In this document: one piece after another, positions 41,926 through 50,448 of the stretch | Layout of the letters: every line of letters starts with the position of its first letter | Numbering within the stretch: the stretch's first letter is position 1 | The notes under the pieces: model-generated | What the model was told of the DNA's origin: nothing | The model's input: the letters and a program-made list of their open reading frames with translations, nothing else | The model's database searches: none | Assembly: GCF_003050835.1 (NCBI RefSeq) | Contig: NZ_QAOJ01000012.1 | Span: 62,001 to 126,000, forward strand | Direction: 5' to 3' | From: Pseudomonas sp. GV071 | GTDB taxonomy: Bacteria; Pseudomonadota; Gammaproteobacteria; Pseudomonadales; Pseudomonadaceae | DNA: 64,000 nucleotides | Translations under genes and position numbers: made by a program

Positions 41926-42222
41926 ATGCCATTGCAGTGTCCTTATTGTCTTTCTCTTCGCAACCGCAGGCGTAACTCGGCGATTCAGCTCGGTGCTGCA
42001 CTGGGAACCGTCTTTGGCGTGGGCTGTGCTGTTCGAACACCTATCGTTAAAAGCATCCCTGCCGAAGCACTCGCCAAGGCTGTATTGGAAAGCCTAAGAG
42101 CCGGAATGAAAGGTGGCCTGATCGGCGCCCAGATGGGCGAGCACTTTGATGAGCAATTTCAAACTAGCAAACGATGCCTCAACTGTGGGCAGACATTTGT
42201 CGTGAAACAAACCTCGAACTGA
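41926..42222 (+). CDS. Zinc-ribbon/glycine-zipper small protein
   Basis: 98 residues, GGAG eight bases before ATG. CPYC near the N-terminus and CLNCG near the C-terminus would bind one zinc; between them is a Gly/Ala-rich membrane-like stretch (IQLGAALGTVFGVGCAV, GMKGGLIGAQMGEHF). Function unknown. Confidence 0.6.
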   Translation: MPLQCPYCLSLRNRRRNSAIQLGAALGTVFGVGCAVRTPIVKSIPAEALAKAVLESLRAGMKGGLIGAQMGEHFDEQFQTSKRCLNCGQTFVVKQTSN

Positions 42223-42473
42223 TCCGCCCTTCCTCCAACCTCAAAAACACTATTGGCTTACTGCGCATTGCGTAGCGCTTATGCCTGCTCGAACGAAAAA
42301 GGAAGCTAACTGCCCTTACTCAACGGCAGCTCCATGGCCGATTGCAGCCGGTCAAGACAGGCGAACCAGCCATTCCCCTGTCGCTACTCTCGATCCAAGA
42401 ACTGTTTTGAGTTGAAAAATTCTGACCGCATCGAACCCTAACCAACTCGGTAAGCGTGCCGCCTACAGTGAGA

Positions 42474-42953
42474 TCAGCACCTCAACTCAAGAAGATGTCT
42501 TTCATCCTTCGTTGAGAAGACTGCCCACACTACATATCGAGTGGTGGCGATAACAATCGCTTGGTGTGAAAAGCCTCGCTCAACGAAATGAGTAATCCAG
42601 CGGCCATCTATCTCCTCGCCGCAGTAATCCTCAAAGCTCAGGTATTCCTGAACACGCCACAGAATTGTTTCACTCAACCCTGGCCTCCGAGAAGCAGCGT
42701 CCATTTGCTCTGCGCCGGCGGCGTTACGCAGAGCGAACGATCTGATCAAAGCGCCTTCGCTGCGTAGATTGGACTCCACCAGATTGTCTGCTGCGGCGTC
42801 ACCAAGTTTGTACCGTATAACGCCAATAGTATCTGTGCTGCCGATAGCGTAGTCGGCGAAATAACCATGGCGAAAACCCACCTGATCATTCAGGTCGCTC
42901 ACCGCACGCAGATATCCGTTCATTTCGTTAACGTACTTTTCAACAGTTACCAT
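42474..42953 (-). CDS. Protein of unknown function
   Basis: 159 residues from ATG 42953; the frame is open 20 codons further. It has no membrane segment. Stretches such as YFADYAIGSTDTIGVIRYKL, WRVQEYLSFEDYCGEEIDGR and IVIATTRYVVWAVFSTKDER suggest a compact alpha/beta fold. I do not recognise a family. The neighbours are also unknown island genes. Confidence 0.5.
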   Translation of the reverse strand: MVTVEKYVNEMNGYLRAVSDLNDQVGFRHGYFADYAIGSTDTIGVIRYKLGDAAADNLVESNLRSEGALIRSFALRNAAGAEQMDAASRRPGLSETILWRVQEYLSFEDYCGEEIDGRWITHFVERGFSHQAIVIATTRYVVWAVFSTKDERHLLELRC

Positions 42954-43058
42954 GAGTACCTTGAGATTTATCAAATGCTCGCTTTGAGAACGGTGGCTCT
43001 GCCGGAGTTTCAAACAATAAACTGCGACACATGGGCAAGAATCGGCAAAATGCTGCCA

Positions 43059-43505
43059 CTAACCTTGCTTCGAATATTCATCGGTAACTGACTCCAAAAG
43101 CCGCTCGCTCTCCTCGAAATCGCTGCGAGCCTCGGGGGTAAGCGACTCAACAAGCTCCGGCGTCAGCCACGTTGTCGGGTGTTCTTTTCTATAGCTGGCA
43201 GCGCGGTTAAGGGCGCGTTTCCCCAGCTCTTCATACTCACCCAGCATCAGTTCAGGCCAGAGATAGATCGAAAGGCCTTTCTTGCCATCACCGTGCCTTA
43301 TAAGCGCCACATCGCGATCAAACTCCAACGACTCCCGCAGTCGTTCGAGATTGCCCTTATCAAGATCCATGAGCTTCGCCGTGGCTAACGAGGCCATGAA
43401 CTTGGCGTCTGCTTGGACGTGCCCGGTGGCGCCCATGCGGGTACCCAATAAAAAGGTGCAGGCGGAAGTAGCCAGCACTACTGCAACTACGGTTGATGTC
43501 TTCAT
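43059..43505 (-). CDS. Exported or membrane-anchored protein, unknown function
   Basis: 148 residues. N-terminal signal or anchor (STVVAVVLATSACTFLLGTR), then a helical, charged domain (DKGNLERLRESLEFDRDVAL, YEELGKRALNRAASYRKEHP). No family recognised. ATG follows AAAGGGACAG. Confidence 0.6.
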   Translation of the reverse strand: MKTSTVVAVVLATSACTFLLGTRMGATGHVQADAKFMASLATAKLMDLDKGNLERLRESLEFDRDVALIRHGDGKKGLSIYLWPELMLGEYEELGKRALNRAASYRKEHPTTWLTPELVESLTPEARSDFEESERLLESVTDEYSKQG

Positions 43506-43680
43506 TTGGGGCTGTCCCTTTCCTCATTTATTTCTGTAGAGCGGACTGTGCGTCCCTACGAAAAGCGGCGCTTCATAGCTTTTTGATTGGCTGCTTTTGG
43601 CCGATTGCAGCCTGTGGTGACGGGCAGAAAACGGCCCAATAGCGGACATCAGAAGTTTTCTGAAGCTTGTTCAGACCGCC

Positions 43681-45003
43681 TCAGAGCGCAAGGCTGTCAA
43701 TTGGTTTGAGATATCCCAACCGCAGGAAGACAATTGTCAGCGCACGAGGCAGTAGGACGTAGCCCTGTTCCGGGGAGCGTCCATGAGCAACGAAATCCCA
43801 CGCATCGCTGGTCGTGGCCATCTCATGCAGTAAGCGCAGAAAGGGCTTGGGAAATGTGTTTTGAGAGGGCTTGAATGATGCGCTATGGCGACTTCCTTCG
43901 AATACACATGAGAGCGTGACGCTGTCCTCACACGCTACGGTAGGGAGGCAGTCGATATTTTCCAAATGCATGCCGGTGTTTTCCGCGATCTTCGCCAGTG
44001 CATGCGCGTAACCATTTACATGCGTTTCCCAAGCGAAGTGGGCGTGGTCGTTTATCAGTGTTTGGTGGGCACTGAAAATACCGGCGATCTCCCAGGCCTT
44101 TCGCGGGTTAAGCGGCCCGCGCTCCTCCAAGGGAATTTGCTGGGCATTTTCGTAGGCGTTGAAGTTAGCAGCCTTCGCCGGTGACCAAGCACGAGCAGTT
44201 TCCAGTCGGCTTTGGTAGTACGCGTCAGTAAGGTAGCCACTCGCATGCAGCACAGCGTAGAGCTCATCTCGACTCTCCGCTGGCACCCACACAATCGGGG
44301 GCTCGCTCGCAGGGAAGCAGTATTGGTAAGCACCCCCTAAGGGTTCAGACGGGCTTTCCACTTGTTTGAACGCGAGCGCATTGCTTTCAGCCAGCACCGC
44401 CAGAAATTCATCTTCATCCATGGTGGTGACACCAAGGGCGTTAGCTTTGCTGGTTTTATCCGCACCAGGTTTTGAACCTACTACCAACAATGTGGTTTTC
44501 CCATTGAGGTCTTTTTGAACGGTGCCACCTTTCTCCCTGATCAGCTCTTCCAGCGTCACCCGAGAGAAACCACTGAAACTACCGGTTACCACCACATACT
44601 GCCCCGCAAACCTCGCCCCTGGACACGGCAGCCACTGCCAGTCGCCGCTCGCATACTGGTCGAAGTGTTCGCCTGCATCGTTCACATAGAAGGTTTCGCC
44701 GGTGCCGGAGTCGAACGCGCTGATCTCTACATCAGTGCAACCGATTGCGTTGAAAAATGACACCAATCCATCGACCTCAAGGGAGCTCGTCGAGTCGAAG
44801 GCTAAGTGCAGGAGCCCGTTGTCTTCGTTCAAGGTAATGGGGGCGGCCAGAATATCTTCGACGTCATACAGCACCTTCCTAACATCCAAGGCCCTGATCG
44901 CAACGTAGTCATTGGCGTTCACATGCGCCACGAACGTACGAATAGCTGCCGCTGTGGCGGAGTCGCCAGGCTTCATGTACAGATTGAGGCTGAGTGCGGA
45001 CAT
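43681..45003 (-). CDS. BRCT-domain protein, unknown function
   Basis: 440 residues. A BRCT domain of the bacterial ligase type lies at about 130-210 (FAGQYVVVTGSFSGFSRVTL, EELIREKGGTVQKDLNGKTT, LLVVGSKPGADKTSKANALG). The 130 residues before it and 230 after it are not recognised. BRCT domains outside DNA ligase and a few repair proteins are uncommon in bacteria. Alone in its orientation block with two unknown genes; a role in DNA metabolism or in sensing NAD/DNA ends is open. Confidence 0.75.
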   Translation of the reverse strand: MSALSLNLYMKPGDSATAAAIRTFVAHVNANDYVAIRALDVRKVLYDVEDILAAPITLNEDNGLLHLAFDSTSSLEVDGLVSFFNAIGCTDVEISAFDSGTGETFYVNDAGEHFDQYASGDWQWLPCPGARFAGQYVVVTGSFSGFSRVTLEELIREKGGTVQKDLNGKTTLLVVGSKPGADKTSKANALGVTTMDEDEFLAVLAESNALAFKQVESPSEPLGGAYQYCFPASEPPIVWVPAESRDELYAVLHASGYLTDAYYQSRLETARAWSPAKAANFNAYENAQQIPLEERGPLNPRKAWEIAGIFSAHQTLINDHAHFAWETHVNGYAHALAKIAENTGMHLENIDCLPTVACEDSVTLSCVFEGSRHSASFKPSQNTFPKPFLRLLHEMATTSDAWDFVAHGRSPEQGYVLLPRALTIVFLRLGYLKPIDSLAL

Positions 45004-45490
45004 TGTTCTTCCTTGAAAGGGTGATGAATACCAAACTGGTATGCAGGTAGTGGCTGTGGCCTCAGGGGCAGCGTAATTCCTCGTGACTCAAGATTAAAAG
45101 ATTGCAGATGATTTTTTTGCCGTTAACCGTCCGCTTCTGGCTGATTGCGGCCTGTCGTGAGCTACCGCTATCGGCCAGGAGCCGACGTTCAAGTGCCAGC
45201 CAGTAGTGCTTATTTGGCGTAGCAAAAATATTCCTGCCTCCATTTCTTTCAAGGGCAACCTCGGCGGTTTTCCTGGCTGGGCTAATGACGTGATCCAGCG
45301 CCTAATTATGCGCGGCACTGGGGCTTGCAGCAGCACAGACTTATCTACTGTGGTGGCCATTAAAGGCTCTGTCATCTAGTGCCGGTAGTGTGACGACGCC
45401 AGGCTCTAGTTCGCACATTAGCGGACAAAAGTGGCATCAACTTTGCCTTTGAAAACTGACTCCATGGACAGCTAACGAAAGGATTCGACC
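45004..45490. other. Gap with a dispersed repeat
   Basis: 487 bases. It contains one copy of the dispersed repeat (45125-45185, CCGCTTCTGGCTGATTGCGG, CCTGTCGTGAG). The open minus frame at 45094-45375 has no ribosome site and no protein-like composition. Nothing else seen. Confidence 0.5.
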
Positions 45491-48337
45491 ATGTCGCAGC
45501 CTGCTGTATTGCGCGCGTTTTTCACCCTTGCCCTATTACTCCCGTGTACCGGGAGTTTCGCCGCCTTGAACGCGGACCTGATCACTTACCCCAAAGACCA
45601 AAACCAGTACCGCTCAGTGCGTCTGGCCAACAACATGGATGTGATGCTAGTGCACAGTGCCGGAGCAACCCATGCGGCGGCGAACGTGACCGTGCAAGCT
45701 GGCAGTGCACAAAACCCCGAAGACCTTCCGGGGCTGGCGCACTTCACCGAGCATATGGTGTTTCTGGGCAGCGAGCGCTTTGCAGACCCCAACGGCTACT
45801 CCACGTTCATGAGCAAGGTTGGTGGCAACTTCAACGCCAACACGGAGACGGACTTCACCAACTATTACTTCCGTGTTCCCCAGGCCGCCCTGGGGGAAGC
45901 ATTGCAACGGTTGAGCGCAACATTGGCTGTGCCGCTGTTCGATGTGAGTTACGTGGACCGCGAGCGCCATGCCGTGGACGCCGAGTACCGCATGCGCATG
46001 GATGACGACAGGTTTCGGCTGATGGACGTCCTCGGGGAAATCATTAACCCCACACACCCGATGGCACAGTTCCAGATGGGCAACCTGACTACGCTGGGCG
46101 GCGATCCACAGGTTCTGCGCCAACGGGTTAGCGAGTTCCACCAGCGCTACTACAGTGCCAACCTGATGAAATTGGTGGTCAGTGGCCCACAGTCGCTGGA
46201 CGAACTGCAAGCCTACGTCAACGACAGCTTCGCCTTGATGACCGACCGACGCCTACCAGTGCCCGCTACCGACCAGGTGCTTGAGCGACCCGGTCTGTTT
46301 CCAGGCGAGCTGCAGATCAAATCGATAAAACCGAACAACGAACTGTCCTTCCTGTTCGTGGTGGGCAATGCCCCTTCGGACCGCAGTAACAACACCTTGG
46401 CCTTCCTGCTCAGGCTGCTGAACAACAAAGACCCCGGCGGCCTGCAACACCGGCTTAAACAAGAGGGCCTGGCGCAAAACGTTGGGGCTGGTATGGCCAG
46501 GTCGCGGGCAAACCAAAGCATAGTCACCATTGAGGTGGCTGTACCTATCGGACAGACCCCCGACTTTGCGCGCATCCAGGCCACCGTGTTTGGTTATCTG
46601 GACGAGATACGTAAAAAAGGTTTGCAGGATTGGCGGTACCAGGAAACGGCGAACCTGACCCGCCAACGTTTCGAGCAAAAGCGCCCCAGTGATCCGCTGG
46701 AGCACGTACGCCTGATCGCCATAAATTCCCGAGAGTACCCGACCCAGGATTGGCTCTACGGGCCTTATCGCATGGAGCATTTCGACGCAGCGCGTGCCAC
46801 AGAAATACTGGATGCAATGACGCCAGCGAGGCTACTCAGGGTGTGGCTATCTCCTGATGCTGTCACCGACAAGACCTCCAAATGGTTCGCCGGGCCTTAC
46901 CGTTTCCAACCGATAACACACTGGCCCGAAGCGACACCGATTGCGGGCCTTGCACTGCCCGGGACAAATCGTTTTACCGCCGACGACATGCGCGTGCTCA
47001 ACGTCAAAGCAGACAGGCCCGCGCTGGCAGTCGATAGCACCGGTATGAAAGTCTGGTACCGGCCGGAGCATCAGTTCAACTCGCCGAAATCGGTATGGAA
47101 GATCGAGCTGCAAAGCCCGGCGCCGGCCAGTCCAAAGGAGCAAGTCAGGCTGCGGCTGTTCGCCAGTTGGCTACAGGAGGTACTGGCACCTGCGGCTCAA
47201 CAAGCGGGGCAAGCCGGCCTGGGGGCGGAGCTCTCGACGTCACTGAACGGCTTATGGATTGAGTTAAGTGGCTTACGCCAACGCCAACCCATGCTGCTGG
47301 GCGAAATCCTCGACGGTGTAGCTCGCCGTCCGATCAGCCCCGAGGAATATCAACGGGTAGCCACCCGACTCAAACTCAGCTTGCAGCGCCAGGAAGGCAA
47401 ATCGCCAACGCAAAATGTCGGCGAAGCACTGGGCGTGGCGATCTACCCCACCGCCTGGCTGCCGGCCGAAAAGCTCGCTGCATTGGAGCAGATGAGCCTG
47501 CAAGACTTGGAGAAATGGCGCGGCGACTGGCTCAAGCAGCTACACGTTCGCGCTCTGGCGGTGGGCAACCTGGCACCTGAGGACGTTCAGCAAGTGGCGC
47601 ACCTGCTGACCGAGCACTTGCACCCGACACTCGCTGCCTCCGCCGTACCGCCGTTCCCGCCGCGCGATCTGGCGGCTGACCTGCCTGTGCTGCACCAGCA
47701 AACGGATAGCCAGGACCACAGCATGCAGTTGTACTGGCCTCACCCGCAGAAAACCCCCGAAGCACGGGCTGACACCCTGTTGTTGGCGCAGTTGATCAAG
47801 AGCCGTTACTTCCAGTCGCTGCGCACCGAGCAGCAGTTGGGCTATGCGGTCGGGGGCTCTGCTGGGTGGAATAGCGGGGTCGCTTCGCTGAGCTTTAGTG
47901 TGCAGTCCCACGGGTATTCCAGCGATGTATTGCGTGAGCGTACCCAGACCTACTTGCAGCAAATGGATGCCCTGGTGGCGAGCCTGGCCCCCCAGACTCT
48001 GGCGGCGGCGAGCAAGGCACTGGTGGCCAATGTGCGTGCCCGACGGTCGAGCGTGGACAACATGGCCAGTGGCTACTGGACGGATATCAAAGCAGGCGAT
48101 TACACCTTTGGTTCACGCAAGCGACTGGCCAAGACGCTAGCCGCACGCACCCCCGAGCAGGTCCAGGCAGCCTGGAAACAGATGCGCCGGGCACCCACGT
48201 TATGGGTGGTGGCCGACCCGGGCGTCGCCGCTACCCTGGCGAGCTTCAAACGCACACCGACCCAGCTGTTGGCGCCGGAGCAAGTGATCCAGGGCAATGA
48301 GGTTGCAGGCGCTGCACAAGGGAGCGACGGGAAATGA
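45491..48337 (+). CDS. Pitrilysin-type M16 zinc protease, exported
   Basis: 948 residues with a signal peptide ending near SFA-ALN. The inverted zinc motif HFTEH (84-88) and the distal Glu in ERHAVDAEYRM (E165) are intact; the substrate-binding second half has the R/Y region QSLRTEQQLGYAVGGSAG. Size and four-domain layout agree with E. coli protease III (PtrA), which degrades peptides in the periplasm. ATG follows AACGAAAGGATT. Stands alone in its orientation; the next gene is an acetyltransferase. Confidence 0.92.
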   Translation: MSQPAVLRAFFTLALLLPCTGSFAALNADLITYPKDQNQYRSVRLANNMDVMLVHSAGATHAAANVTVQAGSAQNPEDLPGLAHFTEHMVFLGSERFADPNGYSTFMSKVGGNFNANTETDFTNYYFRVPQAALGEALQRLSATLAVPLFDVSYVDRERHAVDAEYRMRMDDDRFRLMDVLGEIINPTHPMAQFQMGNLTTLGGDPQVLRQRVSEFHQRYYSANLMKLVVSGPQSLDELQAYVNDSFALMTDRRLPVPATDQVLERPGLFPGELQIKSIKPNNELSFLFVVGNAPSDRSNNTLAFLLRLLNNKDPGGLQHRLKQEGLAQNVGAGMARSRANQSIVTIEVAVPIGQTPDFARIQATVFGYLDEIRKKGLQDWRYQETANLTRQRFEQKRPSDPLEHVRLIAINSREYPTQDWLYGPYRMEHFDAARATEILDAMTPARLLRVWLSPDAVTDKTSKWFAGPYRFQPITHWPEATPIAGLALPGTNRFTADDMRVLNVKADRPALAVDSTGMKVWYRPEHQFNSPKSVWKIELQSPAPASPKEQVRLRLFASWLQEVLAPAAQQAGQAGLGAELSTSLNGLWIELSGLRQRQPMLLGEILDGVARRPISPEEYQRVATRLKLSLQRQEGKSPTQNVGEALGVAIYPTAWLPAEKLAALEQMSLQDLEKWRGDWLKQLHVRALAVGNLAPEDVQQVAHLLTEHLHPTLAASAVPPFPPRDLAADLPVLHQQTDSQDHSMQLYWPHPQKTPEARADTLLLAQLIKSRYFQSLRTEQQLGYAVGGSAGWNSGVASLSFSVQSHGYSSDVLRERTQTYLQQMDALVASLAPQTLAAASKALVANVRARRSSVDNMASGYWTDIKAGDYTFGSRKRLAKTLAARTPEQVQAAWKQMRRAPTLWVVADPGVAATLASFKRTPTQLLAPEQVIQGNEVAGAAQGSDGK

Positions 48338-48429
48338 TGGGACACGCTGCATGGCTGCTGACTGCATTGGCGCAGGCGGTACAGCCGACTGTTCATTCCG
48401 ACTACCTTTGATCACGCGGAGCACTTGGT

Positions 48430-48972
48430 ATGCATCTCCCCACCATGACCACCCCGCGCCTGCACCTTATGCCGCTGCACTCCAAGCACGGCTCTCGCTT
48501 AGCCGAGCTAGGTGACGACCCCTTGGTGGCAGCCTATACGGCCGGCATGCCATCGCCTTATACGCTTGCCGCCGCCCTCGACTTTATCGAGCGCTCAGTA
48601 CTAGCCGCCGAGCGCAAGGAAGACGTTGTGCTCGGTATCTTTCTGCACGAGGAAGAACTGATCGGCGTGATCAACCTGCGGCCCTCAGCTCGTCACCAAA
48701 GCGGGCATCTTGGCTATTGGATGGGCGCGCCTTATCGCAACCAGGGCTACACCACGGAGGCTGTTCGGCTGGTCATCGAGTTCGCCTTCGACAGCCTGAA
48801 GCTGCACCGTGTGCAGACCGCGTGCATGGCAGTTAACGGCGCATCGGCACGGGTGTTGGAAAAAGCCGGACTGCTGCAGGAAGGGGTTAGTAAGCAGGCT
48901 TTTTTCAAGGAAGGGGTATTTCACGATCTGTTGCAGTTCGGGGTCATCGGTCAAGACTGGCGCCTGAGCTGA
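48430..48972 (+). CDS. GNAT acetyltransferase, RimJ/RimL type
   Basis: 180 residues. Transfers acetyl from acetyl-CoA. The family pattern is complete: TTPRLHLMPLHSKHGSRLAE, GVINLRPSARHQSGHLGYWM, the acetyl-CoA loop YRNQGYTTEAVRLVIEFAFD and VNGASARVLEKAGLLQEGV. Substrate unknown: ribosomal protein N-termini, aminoglycosides and small molecules are all possible in this family. Start ATG 48430; the next in-frame ATG at 48445 is also possible. Confidence 0.88.
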   Translation: MHLPTMTTPRLHLMPLHSKHGSRLAELGDDPLVAAYTAGMPSPYTLAAALDFIERSVLAAERKEDVVLGIFLHEEELIGVINLRPSARHQSGHLGYWMGAPYRNQGYTTEAVRLVIEFAFDSLKLHRVQTACMAVNGASARVLEKAGLLQEGVSKQAFFKEGVFHDLLQFGVIGQDWRLS

Positions 48973-49011
48973 TCCGCTCGATTTTTTTATCACGCCTCAG
49001 AGAGGGAAACC

Positions 49012-49536
49012 ATGCGATACGTGATTTGCACACTGCTGTCTGTGACCTGTCTGGTTGTGGTGACGGGTTGCCAGCACGCTCCTCAGCACCACCAGGAGCG
49101 TGCGCCGAAACATGCCATCGCCATTCAACGGCCAGGGGCCGCCCAAGTTGTAAAGGAGGTAGGGCGCGACCGCTGCAACAAGTTTGTTGATTGCACACCG
49201 GCCACAGTCTTTCCCGAGCACCCATTCACATCGTGGGGAACTGGCAGTAAAAACTGCACCTTACCGAAAGTGATTGCCCGCGGTGGCGGACTGACTCCAC
49301 GCAACGTTGACCCTTTGACGAATGCCAAGGTATGGGTGGCCATGATCGTTCCCCCCGACGGTGGGCGCCCGGTAGTCGCGCGTGTGGTGGGCAGTGATGA
49401 CCAGCGCTTTGAAGCGTCGGCTTATGCAATGGCGATGGCGTTCGTGTATCAGCCAATGATCTGCCAAGGCATCGCCCACGAGGCCTTTGTAGTGGCTCCG
49501 TTCCATTTTGGTCCACGGCCGCTAATGAGTAGATAA
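49012..49536 (+). CDS. Lipoprotein with TonB-like C-terminus
   Basis: 174 residues; GAGAGGG before the ATG. Signal with lipobox VVVTGC. Four further Cys (DRCNKFVDC, NCTLP, ICQG) could form two disulfides. The C-terminal 75 residues (VWVAMIVPPDGGRPVVARVV, FEASAYAMAMAFVYQPMICQ) follow the TonB C-terminal plan of paired strands and a helix. Outer-membrane or periplasmic; function unknown. Confidence 0.7.
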   Translation: MRYVICTLLSVTCLVVVTGCQHAPQHHQERAPKHAIAIQRPGAAQVVKEVGRDRCNKFVDCTPATVFPEHPFTSWGTGSKNCTLPKVIARGGGLTPRNVDPLTNAKVWVAMIVPPDGGRPVVARVVGSDDQRFEASAYAMAMAFVYQPMICQGIAHEAFVVAPFHFGPRPLMSR

Positions 49537-49670
49537 GCAGCAGAAATCCAGCAAATACTCTTAAGAGCGATTTGAGGCCTATTCGGCGTCGATATAAGTC
49601 AGCTTTTGGCCGGTTAGCGACCACCGCACTGGCTAGCCATCCTTGTCCTTCCACACGTGGAGGACTTTCC

Positions 49671-50291
49671 ATGAACATCATCGCTACCTACAGCCGTCAG
49701 CCCTGGAACAAAGGAAAGTTGGTCGGGCAGAAAACCCCGCTGCGGCTGAGAGATATCTGGGCCATCCGAGTAAGGCTTCAAATTGCAGAACGAACCCGGG
49801 ATCTGGCTCTGTTCGATCTGGCCATCGACAGCAAGCTACGAGCCTGCGACTTAACCAAGCTCCGTGTGTGCGACGTTGCTCATGGCGAGCATGTGTCATC
49901 ACGAGCAATGGTTATGCAGCAGAAAACGAAGCGACCAGTGCAGTTCGAGATTACTGAGCAAACACGGTCTGCTCTCGCGGCCTGGATACATCAAGCCCAG
50001 CTCCGTAGCCAGGACTGCCTTTTCCCGAGCAGGCTGCATACCTCAGACCATCTATCCACTCGTCAATACGCTCGTATCGTCAAAGGCTGGGTAAAAGCCA
50101 TTGGCCTTGATCCAGCCATGTATGGCACTCACACAATGAGACGTACGAAGGCATCGCTGATCTATCGCAGGACGAAGAACCTACGGGCGGTTCAACTTCT
50201 GCTAGGCCATACGAAGCTGGAGAGCACCGTTCGATATCTTGGGATTGAGGTCGATGACGCTCTGGAAATGGCGGAGCAGACTGAGGTCTGA
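49671..50291 (+). CDS. Short tyrosine recombinase
   Basis: 206 residues from ATG 49671 behind GGAGGACTT. Only a catalytic domain: SKLRACDLTKLRV, THTMRRTKASLIYRRT, LLGHTKLESTVRYLG with the Tyr. The N-terminal core-binding domain is reduced to WNKGKLVGQKTPLRLRDIWA. Such short solo integrases are frequent in Pseudomonas, often as single-gene mobile units. Copies of the dispersed GGCCGATTGCAGCC repeat lie on both sides in opposite orientation (49600-49625 and 50316-50368), so it may move with them. Confidence 0.85.
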   Translation: MNIIATYSRQPWNKGKLVGQKTPLRLRDIWAIRVRLQIAERTRDLALFDLAIDSKLRACDLTKLRVCDVAHGEHVSSRAMVMQQKTKRPVQFEITEQTRSALAAWIHQAQLRSQDCLFPSRLHTSDHLSTRQYARIVKGWVKAIGLDPAMYGTHTMRRTKASLIYRRTKNLRAVQLLLGHTKLESTVRYLGIEVDDALEMAEQTEV

Positions 50292-50448
50292 CCATATATT
50301 GCGACGGTCGAAGTCAGACCGTCGCTAACCGGCCAATTGCAGCCTGTCGCGAAGGGAAGATTTCGGCCTAAAAGGCATCTGCTGCTGCCGGTAACACTCA
50401 AAAAAGCTCGCAGCTAGTCGAGATCCGACTACCTTCGGCTGGATACAC

